A DNA stretch of 54,882 nt, from positions 1 to 54,882 of the forward strand of contig CAZITO010000007.1 of NCBI GenBank assembly GCA_964542225.1, read 5' to 3'. Origin of the DNA: Scybalousia_A sp964542225 (lineage in GTDB: Bacteria > Bacteroidota > Bacteroidia > Bacteroidales > P3). Shown here one piece after another: positions 16,944-25,891 of this stretch. The notes beneath the pieces are model-generated. The model saw only the letters and a list, made by a program, of their open reading frames with translations, was not told where the DNA came from and did no database searches. Each line of letters begins with the position of its first letter. The stretch's first letter is position 1. The position numbers and the translations under genes were made by a program.

Positions 16944-19202
16944 ATGTTTAAGATTTTACAGAGAGAGCAACTTACAGAAAATATAGTACTCTTAAAGGTC
17001 AAAGCACCAAATGTGGCAAAAAAATGTGAGCCGGGACAATTTGTTATAGTGGTAGAGGACGAAAAAGACGAAAGACTTCCTTTTACCATCTGTGATTTTG
17101 ACCGTAAGGAAGAAACCATTACATTGGTTATTCAAATAGTTGGAGATGGTTCTAAAAAACTTTGTCAAAAACAAGCAGGAGAATATCTTAGAGATGTCGC
17201 AGGACCTTTGGGCAATGCAAGTGAAATGCTTGAACAAATAGATGAATTGAAAGACAAAAATGTAGTCTTTATTGCCGGAGGTTTGGGTACGGCTCCCGTT
17301 TATCCTCAAGCCAAATGGGCAAAAGAAAACGGTATTAAACACGATGTTATCATAGGTACAAAATCACATTCCACTCTTATTTATGAGAAGGAAATGGCTG
17401 CCGTAAGCGACAATTTGTATGTTTGCACAGACGATGGTTCGTATGGTTTTCATGGTATGGTTACCAATTGTTTGGAAGACCTTGTTGTCAATAAAGGCAA
17501 ACACTACGATTTGTGTGTAGCAATAGGACCTATGATTATGATGAAGTTTGTTTGTCTTATGACTCAAAAACTTGGCATCAAAACCATAGTTTCCCTTAAT
17601 TCTCTTATGGTTGATGGTACAGGTATGTGCGGAGCATGTAGAGTAAGCGTGGGCGGAGAAATGAAATTTGCTTGTATAGATGGACCTGAGTTTGACGGAC
17701 ACAAAGTTGATTTTGATGAAGCAATGAAACGTCAAAGAATGTTTCCTCCTCACAAAATAGCCTTTAATACTCAGGAGCATAAATGCAACTTAACCGCCGC
17801 AGTGGAACAATCGTTGGCAGAATTTGACAAAAAGAAGAGAGTTCCCGTACGTGAACAAGAGCCTGAGGTAAGAAACAAAAATTTTGAAGAGGTTTGCTAT
17901 GGCTACAACGACCAAGAGGCTAAAATGGAGGCTTCACGTTGCTTGAGTTGTAAGAATCCACTATGTGTCAAGGCTTGTCCTGTAAACATCAATATACCTG
18001 CCTTTATTCATAAGGTAAAAGAAGGCAACAACGAAGAGGCTATAAAAATTATTCACGAAAGTTCCACACTTCCTGCTATTTGCGGAAGGGTTTGTCCTCA
18101 AGAAAGCCAATGTGAAGGTTCTTGTATTATGGGCAAGAAAAACGACCCGATAGCAATAGGTAAATTGGAAAGATACGTTGCCGATTGGGCAAGAGATAAT
18201 AATGTAACAGAAAAAATTGATATAAAGAAAAACGGCATCAAAATAGCAGTTGTCGGCTCAGGCCCTTCTTCTTTGGCTTGTTCAAGTGATTTGGCTAAAA
18301 TGGGCTATGAGGTTACTATTTTTGAGGCTTTACACAGAAGTGGCGGAGTTTTGTCATACGGTATTCCGGAGTTTCGTTTGCCTAAAACAAAGGTTGTAGA
18401 AAAGGAAATAGAAGAGGTTACAAAACTTGGCGTCGAAATAAAATGCGATGTCCTTATAGGAAAGAGCGTAACCATAGACGATTTGTTTGATATGGGATAC
18501 AAAGCAGTTTATATTGCCTCCGGAGCCGGTACGCCTAAATTTATGAATATAGGAGGAATCAACCTTAACGGAGTTGTTTCTGCCAATGAATTTTTGACAA
18601 GGGTTAATCTTATGAAGGCTTATCGTTCCGACTATGAGACTCCTGTATTTGTCGGCAAGAAAACGGTTGTTGTAGGTGGTGGCAATGTTGCCATGGACGG
18701 AGCGAGAAGTGCAAAACGTTTGGGTTCGGATGTAACCGTTGTTTATAGACGTACTTTGGACGAAATGCCTGCCCGTAAGGAAGAGGTACACCACGCTGTA
18801 GAAGAGGGAATACATTTTCAAACCCTTACCAATCCTGTGGAAGTGCTTGCTGATGAAAACGGCTGGGTAAAAGGTATCAAATGTGTTGAGATGGAACTCG
18901 GAGAACCGGACGAAAGCGGAAGAAGAAGACCTGTAGAAAAGAAAGGTTCTGAGTTTGAAATAGAGTGTGATTGCGTTATTATGGCACTTGGAACTGATGC
19001 CAACAAACTGATTACCTCAACCACAGATAATTTGGAAACAAATAAAAGAGGAAACATAGTAGCCGATGACAAACAAGCAACTTCACGTCCGGGCGTATTT
19101 GCAGGAGGAGATATTGTGAGCGGAGCGGCTACGGTTATTCTTGCTATGGGTGCGGGCAAAGTGGCAGCCAAAAGTATAGACGAATACATTAAATCATTAT
19201 AA
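16944..19202 (+). CDS. Fused NfnA-NfnB: NADH-dependent reduced ferredoxin:NADP+ oxidoreductase (sulfide dehydrogenase-like)
   Basis: A 752-residue flavoprotein joining two subunits that are separate in clostridia. Residues 1-280 are ferredoxin-NADP reductase-like (FAD part, nucleotide part with AGGLGTAPVYPQA, then a [2Fe-2S] cluster motif GMCGACRV with further Cys in KFACIDG). Residues 300-752 are like the glutamate synthase small subunit: cluster motifs CLSCKNPLCVKACPV and CGRVCPQESQCEGSC, FAD motif VVGSGPSSLACSS near 440, NADPH motif VVGGGNVAMDGARSAKR near 575, and terminal FAD motif GGDIVSGAATVILAMGAGK. The complex is known for electron bifurcation between NADPH, NAD+ and ferredoxin. KorAB next door supplies reduced ferredoxin. 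Often annotated as a DHOD/GltD bifunctional protein. Confidence 0.88.
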   Translation: MFKILQREQLTENIVLLKVKAPNVAKKCEPGQFVIVVEDEKDERLPFTICDFDRKEETITLVIQIVGDGSKKLCQKQAGEYLRDVAGPLGNASEMLEQIDELKDKNVVFIAGGLGTAPVYPQAKWAKENGIKHDVIIGTKSHSTLIYEKEMAAVSDNLYVCTDDGSYGFHGMVTNCLEDLVVNKGKHYDLCVAIGPMIMMKFVCLMTQKLGIKTIVSLNSLMVDGTGMCGACRVSVGGEMKFACIDGPEFDGHKVDFDEAMKRQRMFPPHKIAFNTQEHKCNLTAAVEQSLAEFDKKKRVPVREQEPEVRNKNFEEVCYGYNDQEAKMEASRCLSCKNPLCVKACPVNINIPAFIHKVKEGNNEEAIKIIHESSTLPAICGRVCPQESQCEGSCIMGKKNDPIAIGKLERYVADWARDNNVTEKIDIKKNGIKIAVVGSGPSSLACSSDLAKMGYEVTIFEALHRSGGVLSYGIPEFRLPKTKVVEKEIEEVTKLGVEIKCDVLIGKSVTIDDLFDMGYKAVYIASGAGTPKFMNIGGINLNGVVSANEFLTRVNLMKAYRSDYETPVFVGKKTVVVGGGNVAMDGARSAKRLGSDVTVVYRRTLDEMPARKEEVHHAVEEGIHFQTLTNPVEVLADENGWVKGIKCVEMELGEPDESGRRRPVEKKGSEFEIECDCVIMALGTDANKLITSTTDNLETNKRGNIVADDKQATSRPGVFAGGDIVSGAATVILAMGAGKVAAKSIDEYIKSL

Positions 19203-19232
19203 GGAAAATTTTATCCGATATTTTGTGATTTT

Positions 19233-19265
19233 AAAGGCTTTAATCTTTAAGGTTAGAGCCTTTTT
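19233..19265 (+). terminator. Rho-independent terminator after nfnAB
   Basis: AAAGGCT at 19233 pairs with AGCCTTT at the other end with partly paired flanks, followed by TTTTT; 31 bases after the nfnAB stop. Confidence 0.6.
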
Positions 19266-19321
19266 GGTAATTGTATTTTTTACTTTTGTCACAATAAAAG
19301 ATATTATACAAATAAATTTAC

Positions 19322-19329
19322 TAATTTTG
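19322..19329 (+). promoter_or_regulatory. -7 promoter box for korAB
   Basis: TAATTTTG fits TAnnTTTG and leaves a leader of about 45 bases before the korA ATG. With the terminator at 19233-19265 it separates korAB from nfnAB. Confidence 0.5.
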
Positions 19330-19381
19330 CAAACTTATGTTTGATTAGATTTAACACAGAAAAGAACAAAACTTATTTTTT

Positions 19382-21235
19382 ATGATAACGAAAGAGTTTA
19401 TAAAAAAAGAAGATGCAGTTGTAAGATTTGCGGGTGATAGTGGCGATGGAATGCAATTATCAGGAACTTTGTTTTCTGATACTTCTGCGCTGGACGGCAA
19501 CGATATAGCAACATTTCCCGATTATCCGGCAGAAATCAGAGCACCTCACAATACCATTGCAGGTGTTTCAGGCTTTCAAGTGCATATAGGAAAAAACATA
19601 TATTCCTCCGGAGATAAAGCAGATGTTTTGGTTTGTATGAATCCTGCTTCATTAAAGTCCAATTTGAAGTGGGCAAGAAAAGGCGCTACCATTATAATAG
19701 ATTTGGACACCTTTACAGAGGATGCCATACAAAAAGCAGGTTATGAACAAAATCCTTTGGAAACTGACGAGTTTTCTTCATACAATTTGCTCAAAGCACC
19801 TATTACAACTCTTACCTTAGAGGCTGTAAAAGATATATTCTCTGATAGAAAAAGTGCTTTGAAATGTAGAAATATGTTTGCTTTGGGAATGATATTTTTT
19901 ATTTTCGGCAAACAAACTACTCACGCTGACGAATATTTGCAAACAAAATTCAGAAACAAACCTGAGGTCGTAAAAGCCAATGAAAAAGTTATTCAAGCAG
20001 GTTATAACTATTGTGAAAATATTGACGTGCAGGAGATTCCTTTGCAAAGATTACAAGTCAACACCGCCGAAATGCCAAAGGGCAAGTATCGTAACATAAC
20101 AGGCAACGTGGCAACAGCATGGGGACTGTTGGCAGCAGCGGAAAAGGCACGCTTAAATCTTTTCCTTGGCTCCTACCCTATTACTCCGGCAACCGATATT
20201 ATGATAGAGTTGGCAAAAAGAAAATCACTCGGAGCAAGAGTATTTCAAGCAGAGGATGAAATAGCAGGTATATGCTCGGCAATAGGAGCCTCTTTTGCAG
20301 GTGCTTTGGGCTGTACTTCTACTTCAGGACCCGGTCTGTCTTTGAAAAGTGAGGCTTTGGGCTTGGCTGTTATGACTGAGTTGCCTTTGGTGGTAATAGA
20401 TGTTCAACGCGGAGGCCCTTCCACAGGTATGCCGACCAAAACAGAGCAATCCGATTTGAATCAAGCCTTATTTGGAAGAAATGGTGAAGCACCTTGCTTG
20501 GTAATAGCACCGAGTACTTCCGCCAATTGTTTTTATTGGGCTTTTCAAGCGGCAAAACTTTCTTTGGAAACTATGACCCCGGTTATATTCCTTTCCGATG
20601 CTTATCTTGGTAATGGGTCGCAGTTGTTTAGAATTCCAAAAATGAGTGATTTCCCAGAAATTCACCCTCCTTTTGCAACACCAAACGACCCTGAATATCA
20701 ACCTTATAGAAGAGATGTTAAGACCCTTGTACGTCAGTGGGCTATTCCGGGAATGAGCGGATTAAGACACAGAATCGGCGGTTTGGAAAAGACCGATGGC
20801 AAAGGCGAGGTTTCAACCGACAATCTTAATCACGAAAAAATGGTTCATTTCCGTCAAGAAAAAGTTGATAGATTGGCTGAACGTCTTCCATTGCAAGAAG
20901 TGGACGGAGATAAGGATGCCGATGTGCTTGTTGTTGGTTGGGGCGGTACACATGGAGCATTGAAGAGTGCTGTAAATGAACTTTTGCAAGAAGGCAAAAA
21001 AATAGCATATACGCACTTTAATTATATTTGTCCATTGCCAAAAAACACAGAGGAAATACTGAGAAAATACAAGAAAATCATTGTCTGTGAATTGAATATG
21101 GGACAATTTGTCAATTATTTAAGAATGAAATTTCAAGGCATTTTATTTTATCAATACAATAAGGTACAAGGCTTGCCTTTTGAAGTTTCTGAATTGAAAG
21201 AAGAGTTTAATAAACTAATTAACGAGGAGAAATAA
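19382..21235 (+). CDS. korA: 2-oxoglutarate:ferredoxin oxidoreductase subunit alpha (gamma-alpha fusion)
   Basis: A 617-residue subunit of the 2-oxoacid:acceptor oxidoreductase family, which oxidatively decarboxylates 2-oxoglutarate to succinyl-CoA with ferredoxin (or runs reductively). Residues 1-190 are the gamma domain (RFAGDSGDGMQLSG, FPDYPAEIRAPHNT). From about 235 comes the pyrimidine-binding domain (SYPITPATDIMIELAKR, QAEDEIAGICSAIGASFAGA, TSGPGLSLKSEALGLA, QRGGPSTGMPTKTEQSDL), followed by the C-terminal alpha domain. This arrangement matches KorA of Bacteroidales. korB begins 5 bases after the stop. Substrate preference over other 2-oxoacids is inferred. Confidence 0.9.
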   Translation: MITKEFIKKEDAVVRFAGDSGDGMQLSGTLFSDTSALDGNDIATFPDYPAEIRAPHNTIAGVSGFQVHIGKNIYSSGDKADVLVCMNPASLKSNLKWARKGATIIIDLDTFTEDAIQKAGYEQNPLETDEFSSYNLLKAPITTLTLEAVKDIFSDRKSALKCRNMFALGMIFFIFGKQTTHADEYLQTKFRNKPEVVKANEKVIQAGYNYCENIDVQEIPLQRLQVNTAEMPKGKYRNITGNVATAWGLLAAAEKARLNLFLGSYPITPATDIMIELAKRKSLGARVFQAEDEIAGICSAIGASFAGALGCTSTSGPGLSLKSEALGLAVMTELPLVVIDVQRGGPSTGMPTKTEQSDLNQALFGRNGEAPCLVIAPSTSANCFYWAFQAAKLSLETMTPVIFLSDAYLGNGSQLFRIPKMSDFPEIHPPFATPNDPEYQPYRRDVKTLVRQWAIPGMSGLRHRIGGLEKTDGKGEVSTDNLNHEKMVHFRQEKVDRLAERLPLQEVDGDKDADVLVVGWGGTHGALKSAVNELLQEGKKIAYTHFNYICPLPKNTEEILRKYKKIIVCELNMGQFVNYLRMKFQGILFYQYNKVQGLPFEVSELKEEFNKLINEEK

Positions 21236-21240
21236 AAACT

Positions 21241-22257
21241 ATGGAACATTCAAATGTAGCACTTACGAAAGCAGATTTTGCTTCAAATCAAATGGTGAAA
21301 TGGTGTCCCGGCTGCGGCGACCATGCCATACTTGCAGCCGTTCACAATGTTTTTCCGAAAATCAATTATAGGAAAGAGGATTATTGTATAGTTTCCGGAA
21401 TAGGTTGCTCTTCTCGTTTTCCTTACTATGTAAATTCTTATGGTTTTCATGGTATTCACGGACGACCTGCTGCCATAGCCACAGGAGTAAAAATGGCAAA
21501 TCCAAATCTTTCTGTTTGGATAACAACAGGAGACGGCGACTCCACTGCCATAGGAGGCAATCATTTTATGCATCTTATTCGTAGAAATATGGATGTTAAT
21601 TTGATAATGTTTAACAATAGAATATACGGTTTGACGAAAGGACAATATTCTCCTACTACAAAACAGGGACAGGTAACAAAAACCTCTCCTTTTGGTGTTT
21701 TGGACTATCAGTTAAACCCGGGCGAACTTGTACTCGGTGTCAGAGGAACTTTTTTTGCCCGCGCAATAGATTCTCAAAGTGTTTCTTTACAAAAAGTTTG
21801 CGAACGTATGGCTGCCCACGATGGTACAGCAGTGGTAGAAGTTTTGCAAAATTGTATGATATTCAACAATGGCACTCACGCTGATGTAACAGACAAAGAA
21901 ACAAGAGAAGACAGACAATTGTGGGTAGAGCATGGAAAACCTATGATATTCGGCAAAAATAGGGACAAAGGCTTGGTAATGATAGGCAGGAGTCTTAAAG
22001 TTGTAAAAATAGGAGAAGGCATAACCGAAAAAGATATTATGATTCACGATGAAACAACGGAAGATACCGGTATTCATCACATGCTTGCCCGTATGCGTCC
22101 GCCTGAGTTTCCTATGGTGTTTGGTGTTATTCGTGCGGTAACAAAACCAACTTACAATCAAATGTTTGAAGCACAAGAAGAGGAGCAGAAACAACATGGA
22201 GCCGTTCACAATGTGGACGAGTTACTTAATTCGGGTGAAACCTGGGAAGTAAATTAA
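21241..22257 (+). CDS. korB: 2-oxoglutarate:ferredoxin oxidoreductase subunit beta
   Basis: A 338-residue thiamine-diphosphate-binding partner of KorA. Visible features: WCPGCGDHAIL at residues 21-31 and GIGCSSRFPYYV, which supply cluster Cys residues; HGIHGRPAAIATGVKMANP; the ThDP/Mg motif GDGDSTAIGGNHFMH followed by NLIMFNNRIYGLTKGQYSPT. Length and lack of an integral ferredoxin domain fit KorB. It is translationally coupled to korA and ends before a clear terminator at 22281-22317. Confidence 0.92.
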   Translation: MEHSNVALTKADFASNQMVKWCPGCGDHAILAAVHNVFPKINYRKEDYCIVSGIGCSSRFPYYVNSYGFHGIHGRPAAIATGVKMANPNLSVWITTGDGDSTAIGGNHFMHLIRRNMDVNLIMFNNRIYGLTKGQYSPTTKQGQVTKTSPFGVLDYQLNPGELVLGVRGTFFARAIDSQSVSLQKVCERMAAHDGTAVVEVLQNCMIFNNGTHADVTDKETREDRQLWVEHGKPMIFGKNRDKGLVMIGRSLKVVKIGEGITEKDIMIHDETTEDTGIHHMLARMRPPEFPMVFGVIRAVTKPTYNQMFEAQEEEQKQHGAVHNVDELLNSGETWEVN

Positions 22258-22280
22258 AAAACACTTATTTCTAACCATTG

Positions 22281-22317
22281 ACAGGATGTATTTACTTAAT
22301 CAATACATCCTGTTTTA
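22281..22317 (+). terminator. Rho-independent terminator after korB
   Basis: Perfect 12-bp stem ACAGGATGTATT (22281-22292) with AATACATCCTGT (22302-22313), loop of 9, followed by a short TTT tract. It ends the korAB operon. The rest of the 22258-22420 gap shows nothing recognisable. Confidence 0.8.
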
Positions 22318-22420
22318 ATTAAATAGACGAACAAGAAAACTCTTTTTTAAAGACGCTCTGTACAATAAAAAGTAAAACCACTGCGTTTTTTATAAAAACA
22401 CAACAAAAATTATTACACCT

Positions 22421-23068
22421 ATGACGAATTTTGATTTCAAAAAAGAATACAAAGAGTTTTATTTACCACCTCGCAAACCCTCTATTGTAAATGTTCCTGT
22501 TGCCAATTTTATTGCAGTGCGAGGCTGTGGCGATCCCAATAAGATAGATGGAGCCTACAAACAATCAATTGGAATCCTATACACGCTTGCTTTTACATTA
22601 AAAATGAGTTATAAGACAGATTATAAAATAAAAGATTATCAACCATACGTAGTTCCTCCATTGGAGGGTTTTTGGTGGCAAGATGGAGCATCTACTTTTG
22701 ATTATGAAGACAAAGATAGTTTTCAATGGATATCCGCTATTAGATTGCCCGAATTTATTACCCGCGAAAACTTAAAATGGGCAATAGAGACGGCAAGCGA
22801 AAAGAAAGGACAGGATTATTCCATTGCCGAATTTCTAACCATAGAAGAAGGGCTTTGCGTTCAGTGTATGCACATAGGTGAATATGATAATACTCGCATT
22901 ACTATTGCCTTGATGAATGAATATTTGCATAACAATGGATATGAGGCAGATATTACCAAAGATAGACATCACCACGAAATCTATCTTAGTGACCCTCGCC
23001 GTTGCAAAGCGGAAAAATTGCGTACCGTTATACGTTTTCCCATAAAACACGTTATCCAAAACTTATGA
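22421..23068 (+). CDS. GyrI-like small-molecule-binding domain protein
   Basis: A 215-residue single-domain protein of the GyrI-like/SHS2 family. Such proteins bind small molecules and occur alone or fused to AraC or MerR regulators. The opening VPVANFIAVRGCGDP followed by an aromatic-rich stretch (YVVPPLEGFWWQDG) and the C-terminal strand (ADITKDRHHHEIYLSDPRR) are typical of the Cass2-like stand-alone group. No DNA-binding domain is present. Own transcription unit: the korB terminator lies upstream and a hairpin lies downstream. Ligand unknown. Confidence 0.82.
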   Translation: MTNFDFKKEYKEFYLPPRKPSIVNVPVANFIAVRGCGDPNKIDGAYKQSIGILYTLAFTLKMSYKTDYKIKDYQPYVVPPLEGFWWQDGASTFDYEDKDSFQWISAIRLPEFITRENLKWAIETASEKKGQDYSIAEFLTIEEGLCVQCMHIGEYDNTRITIALMNEYLHNNGYEADITKDRHHHEIYLSDPRRCKAEKLRTVIRFPIKHVIQNL

Positions 23069-23079
23069 TAACTTATAAA
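23060..23079 (+). repeat. Two decamers AACTTATGAT, AACTTATAAA
   Basis: Two period-10 units overlap the stop codon of the GyrI-like gene; a related TATATAAG unit follows. Same family as 7796, 15661 and 34565. Confidence 0.4.
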
Positions 23080-23144
23080 GAATATATAAGTTTGTAGGTG
23101 GGTGGGACTTTTTAGAGATAAGGGTATTGTGCGAATAACGTTAC

Positions 23145-23179
23145 AAATCTATTTTTTAGTTATTGGTTAAAATAGATTT
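23145..23179 (+). terminator. Hairpin after the GyrI-like gene
   Basis: Perfect 11-bp stem AAATCTATTTT (23145-23155) with AAAATAGATTT (23169-23179), loop 13. No strong T-run follows, so termination is plausible but not certain. The rest of the 23069-23287 gap shows only the murB promoter. Confidence 0.45.
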
Positions 23180-23273
23180 CAGCCTATAATTGTTTTACAA
23201 AGGCAAATCCGTAAGAAAAGGCCTTGCGGGCGTTTGGCGATAATATATGGTAAAAGTTGTAATATTTTTTTTG

Positions 23274-23281
23274 TACTTTTG
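23274..23281 (+). promoter_or_regulatory. -7 promoter box for murB, close to the start codon
   Basis: TACTTTTG ends seven bases before the ATG at 23288. Initiation at the usual distance would begin the mRNA at or next to the ATG, so murB may be leaderless. Confidence 0.5.
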
Positions 23282-23287
23282 CAATCT

Positions 23288-24289
23288 ATGAAATACAATA
23301 TTGATTTAAGTAAATACAATACTTTTGGACTGCATTGCGTAGCCAAAAAATTTCTTGTAATAACAGACAATAAAGATTTGCAAGAGTTGGCGGAATTGTA
23401 TCAAAACAATGAAATCTTTATTTTAGGTAGAGGAGCAAACACTGTTTTTGCAGAGGAAAATTGCGACAAAATTGTAGCAAAAATAGAGAATCTTGGCAAA
23501 AACATAACAGAAGAAAACAAGGAATATATTCTGATAGAGGTTTCGGCCGGCGAAAATTGGGATGATTTTGTACAATGGGCAACTCAAAACAATTATTCGG
23601 GTTTGGAAAATTTGGCAGGCATACCTTCAAGCATAGGAGCCACTCCAATACAAAACATAGGAGCATACGGAATGGAGATAAAGAACATTATAGATTATGT
23701 CGTATGCTTTGATTTGGAAAAAAGACATTGGGTAAGTTTAACAAAAGAGGAGTGTAAATTTGGTTATAGAGATTCGGTTTTTAAGCATGAGAAAAAAAAT
23801 CTTGTTATTTGGAAAGTGGGCTTTCGTTTAAGTAAACAATTTGCACCAAACATCAATTACAAAGATATAAAAAACAAAATAGCAACCGAACAGATAGAAC
23901 ACTTAACGCCAAAGATAATAGCCGAATCAATAAGACAAATACGCAACAAGAAACTGCCGGATTATAAGATTTTGGGCAACGTGGGGTCGTTTTTTAAAAA
24001 CCCTATAATTACTCATAACCAATACTCCGACTTGATAAAATCTTTTCCCAACATTATTGCCTTTGACGAGGGCGACAACAAAAAAATATCTGCTGCTTGG
24101 CTTATAGAACAATGCGGATACAAAGGCAAACGAATTGGCAATGTCGGTATGCACTCTACTCAAGCCTTGGTTATGGTCAATTATGGAGGAGCAACGGGGA
24201 AAGAGGTTATATTGTTGGCTAATGAAATAAAGGAAAATGTAAAACATAAATTTGATATAAATTTGGAAATAGAAGCAAACATTATATAA
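23288..24289 (+). CDS. murB: UDP-N-acetylenolpyruvoylglucosamine reductase
   Basis: Cytoplasmic flavoenzyme that reduces UDP-GlcNAc-enolpyruvate to UDP-MurNAc with NADPH in peptidoglycan synthesis. Seen: KYNTFGLHC near residue 7, LGRGANTVFAEE, the FAD-binding GLENLAGIPSSIGATPIQNIGAYGMEI, FGYRDSVFK with the conserved Tyr/Arg, the catalytic-Ser segment NVGSFFKNP, and C-terminal AAWLIEQCGYKGKRIGNVGMH. 333 residues, the longer type I MurB. The ATG at 23288 gives the canonical N-terminus; frames extending upstream would overrun the promoter. The next gene starts 9 bases downstream. Confidence 0.95.
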   Translation: MKYNIDLSKYNTFGLHCVAKKFLVITDNKDLQELAELYQNNEIFILGRGANTVFAEENCDKIVAKIENLGKNITEENKEYILIEVSAGENWDDFVQWATQNNYSGLENLAGIPSSIGATPIQNIGAYGMEIKNIIDYVVCFDLEKRHWVSLTKEECKFGYRDSVFKHEKKNLVIWKVGFRLSKQFAPNINYKDIKNKIATEQIEHLTPKIIAESIRQIRNKKLPDYKILGNVGSFFKNPIITHNQYSDLIKSFPNIIAFDEGDNKKISAAWLIEQCGYKGKRIGNVGMHSTQALVMVNYGGATGKEVILLANEIKENVKHKFDINLEIEANII

Positions 24290-24298
24290 GACAAAATT

Positions 24299-24904
24299 AT
24301 GACAGATGCAGAAAAATTTTGGCAAGAATTTGACAAAGTAAGAGATACTCTTATGGATATAGATTCTTTAGAGGAAAGGGAAGCCGAAAAAAATTTGTTG
24401 GAGTTTGACAAACAATTAAAAAAATATTGTGAAGGATTGGACTTTATTTTGGGTGATTTGACTGCTAAGGGTAGGACTTTGACCATTACAGCCAATGGCG
24501 AAGTTAAATATTTCCCATATGTAGAGGAACTTATAGACAATGCTCCCGAGTTTAATCTTTGGAAGTTGGAGGGCTTTTTACAACCCGAAGGCAAGCACGT
24601 CAGTATGAAATATGGCGGTTATTCTTTGAGAAGTTGGGAAATGTTTTTTGTACCTTTGGAAAACGAACAAGAACCAACAGAAATGGGAGTAAGAATAGGA
24701 GTAAAGAAAATGATAGATAATGATGATTTTAAAATATGTGCTTATCTATTAATTGAAAAAATGATAGGTGAATATTATGCAAGTACATTGATAAAATACT
24801 TTGATTTGGTTGTTTTACCACCCAACTACGAAGAGGCAAATTTTCTCCCATTGGACAATTTGCCCGATTATGTTGCTTGGTTTTTGCAGGACAGAAAACA
24901 ATAA
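24299..24904 (+). CDS. Conserved-looking protein of unknown function
   Basis: A 201-residue acidic soluble protein. The N-terminal third is helical and charged, the rest alternates strands and helices (TAKGRTLTITANGEVKYFPY, KYGGYSLRSWEMFFVPLENE, VLPPNYEEANFLPLDNLPDY). No signal peptide or membrane segment. I do not recognise a family. It follows murB by nine bases, so it is cotranscribed with it, and ends at a strong bidirectional terminator shared with kdsA. Confidence 0.7.
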   Translation: MTDAEKFWQEFDKVRDTLMDIDSLEEREAEKNLLEFDKQLKKYCEGLDFILGDLTAKGRTLTITANGEVKYFPYVEELIDNAPEFNLWKLEGFLQPEGKHVSMKYGGYSLRSWEMFFVPLENEQEPTEMGVRIGVKKMIDNDDFKICAYLLIEKMIGEYYASTLIKYFDLVVLPPNYEEANFLPLDNLPDYVAWFLQDRKQ

Positions 24905-24924
24905 CAAAATTATATTAAAGATAA

Positions 24925-24968
24925 GAAAAAAAGGTTCTCACTTTATTAAAAAAGTGAGAACCTTTTTT
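24925..24968. terminator. Bidirectional terminator between the murB unit and kdsA
   Basis: Perfect 14-bp stem AAGGTTCTCACTTT (24931-24944) with AAAGTGAGAACCTT (24951-24964), loop of 6, A-run on the left and T-run on the right, so it works in both directions. It abuts the kdsA stop codon. Confidence 0.9.
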
Positions 24969-24969
24969 C

Positions 24970-25794
24970 TTAGAATGTATTTACAAGGGCTTTTAATTGT
25001 TTCAACTTTTTCAACAAAGACTCCACTTCTGAAAGTTGAAGCATATTTTTGCCATCACTCTTTGCCATTTCCGGTTTTGGATGCGTTTCCATAAAAATGC
25101 CGTCCGCACCTACACTGATAGAGGCTCTTGCTATGGTTTCTATCATTTGAGGGTCACCACCCGAAACGCCGAGAGTTTGATTTGGTTTTTGCAAGGAATG
25201 AGTAACATCCATAACCACAGGACAATTAAATTTCTTCATTATAGGAATGCTTCTAATATCAACAATAAGGTCTTGATAACCAAAAAACGTACCTCTATCG
25301 GTAAGCATTACTTTATCATTGCCCGACTGCAAAACTTTGTCCAAAGTAAAACGCATACTCTCAGCAGAAAGAAACTGACCTTTTTTGATATTTACTATTT
25401 TTTGGCTCTTAGCCGCACAGACCAAAAGGTCGGTTTGCCTGCAAAGAAAAGCAGGTATTTGCAATATATCTGCAATAGGAGCAACCATATCAACATCTTT
25501 GCACTCGTGAATATCGGTAATTATAGGTAAATCAAAGCGTTTTTTTATTTCTGCCAATACTTTAAGGGCTTTTTCATCACCTATACCGGTAAAGGAATCC
25601 AAGCGAGAACGATTGGCTTTGCGATATGAGGCTTTGAAAACAAAAGGTATTTGCAAACGTTGTGTAATATCTTTAAGTTTTTCGGCAATTTCAAGAGGTG
25701 ATTTTTCGTCTTCTATCACACAAGGCCCTGCTAAAAGGAAAAAAGTAGAGGAATTGCTTAATTTGTTATATAATTCTGTTACTCTATCTGTCAT
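24970..25794 (-). CDS. kdsA: 3-deoxy-8-phosphooctulonate synthase
   Basis: Condenses arabinose-5-phosphate with phosphoenolpyruvate to KDO-8-phosphate, the first step toward the KDO of lipopolysaccharide. Motifs: LLAGPCVIED near residue 19, FKASYRKANRSR near 52, ITDIHECKD, QIPAFLCRQTDLLVCAA, KKGQFLSAESM, MLTDRGTFFGYQDLIVD, VVMDVTHSLQKPN and a C-terminal GADGIFMETHPKPE. 274 residues is normal for KdsA and the sequence is not DAHP synthase-like. Single gene; the shared terminator lies directly behind it. Confidence 0.95.
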   Translation of the reverse strand: MTDRVTELYNKLSNSSTFFLLAGPCVIEDEKSPLEIAEKLKDITQRLQIPFVFKASYRKANRSRLDSFTGIGDEKALKVLAEIKKRFDLPIITDIHECKDVDMVAPIADILQIPAFLCRQTDLLVCAAKSQKIVNIKKGQFLSAESMRFTLDKVLQSGNDKVMLTDRGTFFGYQDLIVDIRSIPIMKKFNCPVVMDVTHSLQKPNQTLGVSGGDPQMIETIARASISVGADGIFMETHPKPEMAKSDGKNMLQLSEVESLLKKLKQLKALVNTF

Positions 25795-25834
25795 ATTTTT
25801 TTGTTTTTATAGGTTTTGAGTTGAAAAAATATAG

Positions 25835-25842
25835 TAATTTTG
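25835..25842 (+). promoter_or_regulatory. -7 promoter box for the 81-residue protein
   Basis: TAATTTTG lies 49 bases before the ATG at 25892, diverging from the kdsA start at 25794. Confidence 0.45.
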
Positions 25843-25891
25843 ACATTCAAAACATTTGTTCGCTACAAAGTAAGTAAAATTTTATGCAAAG

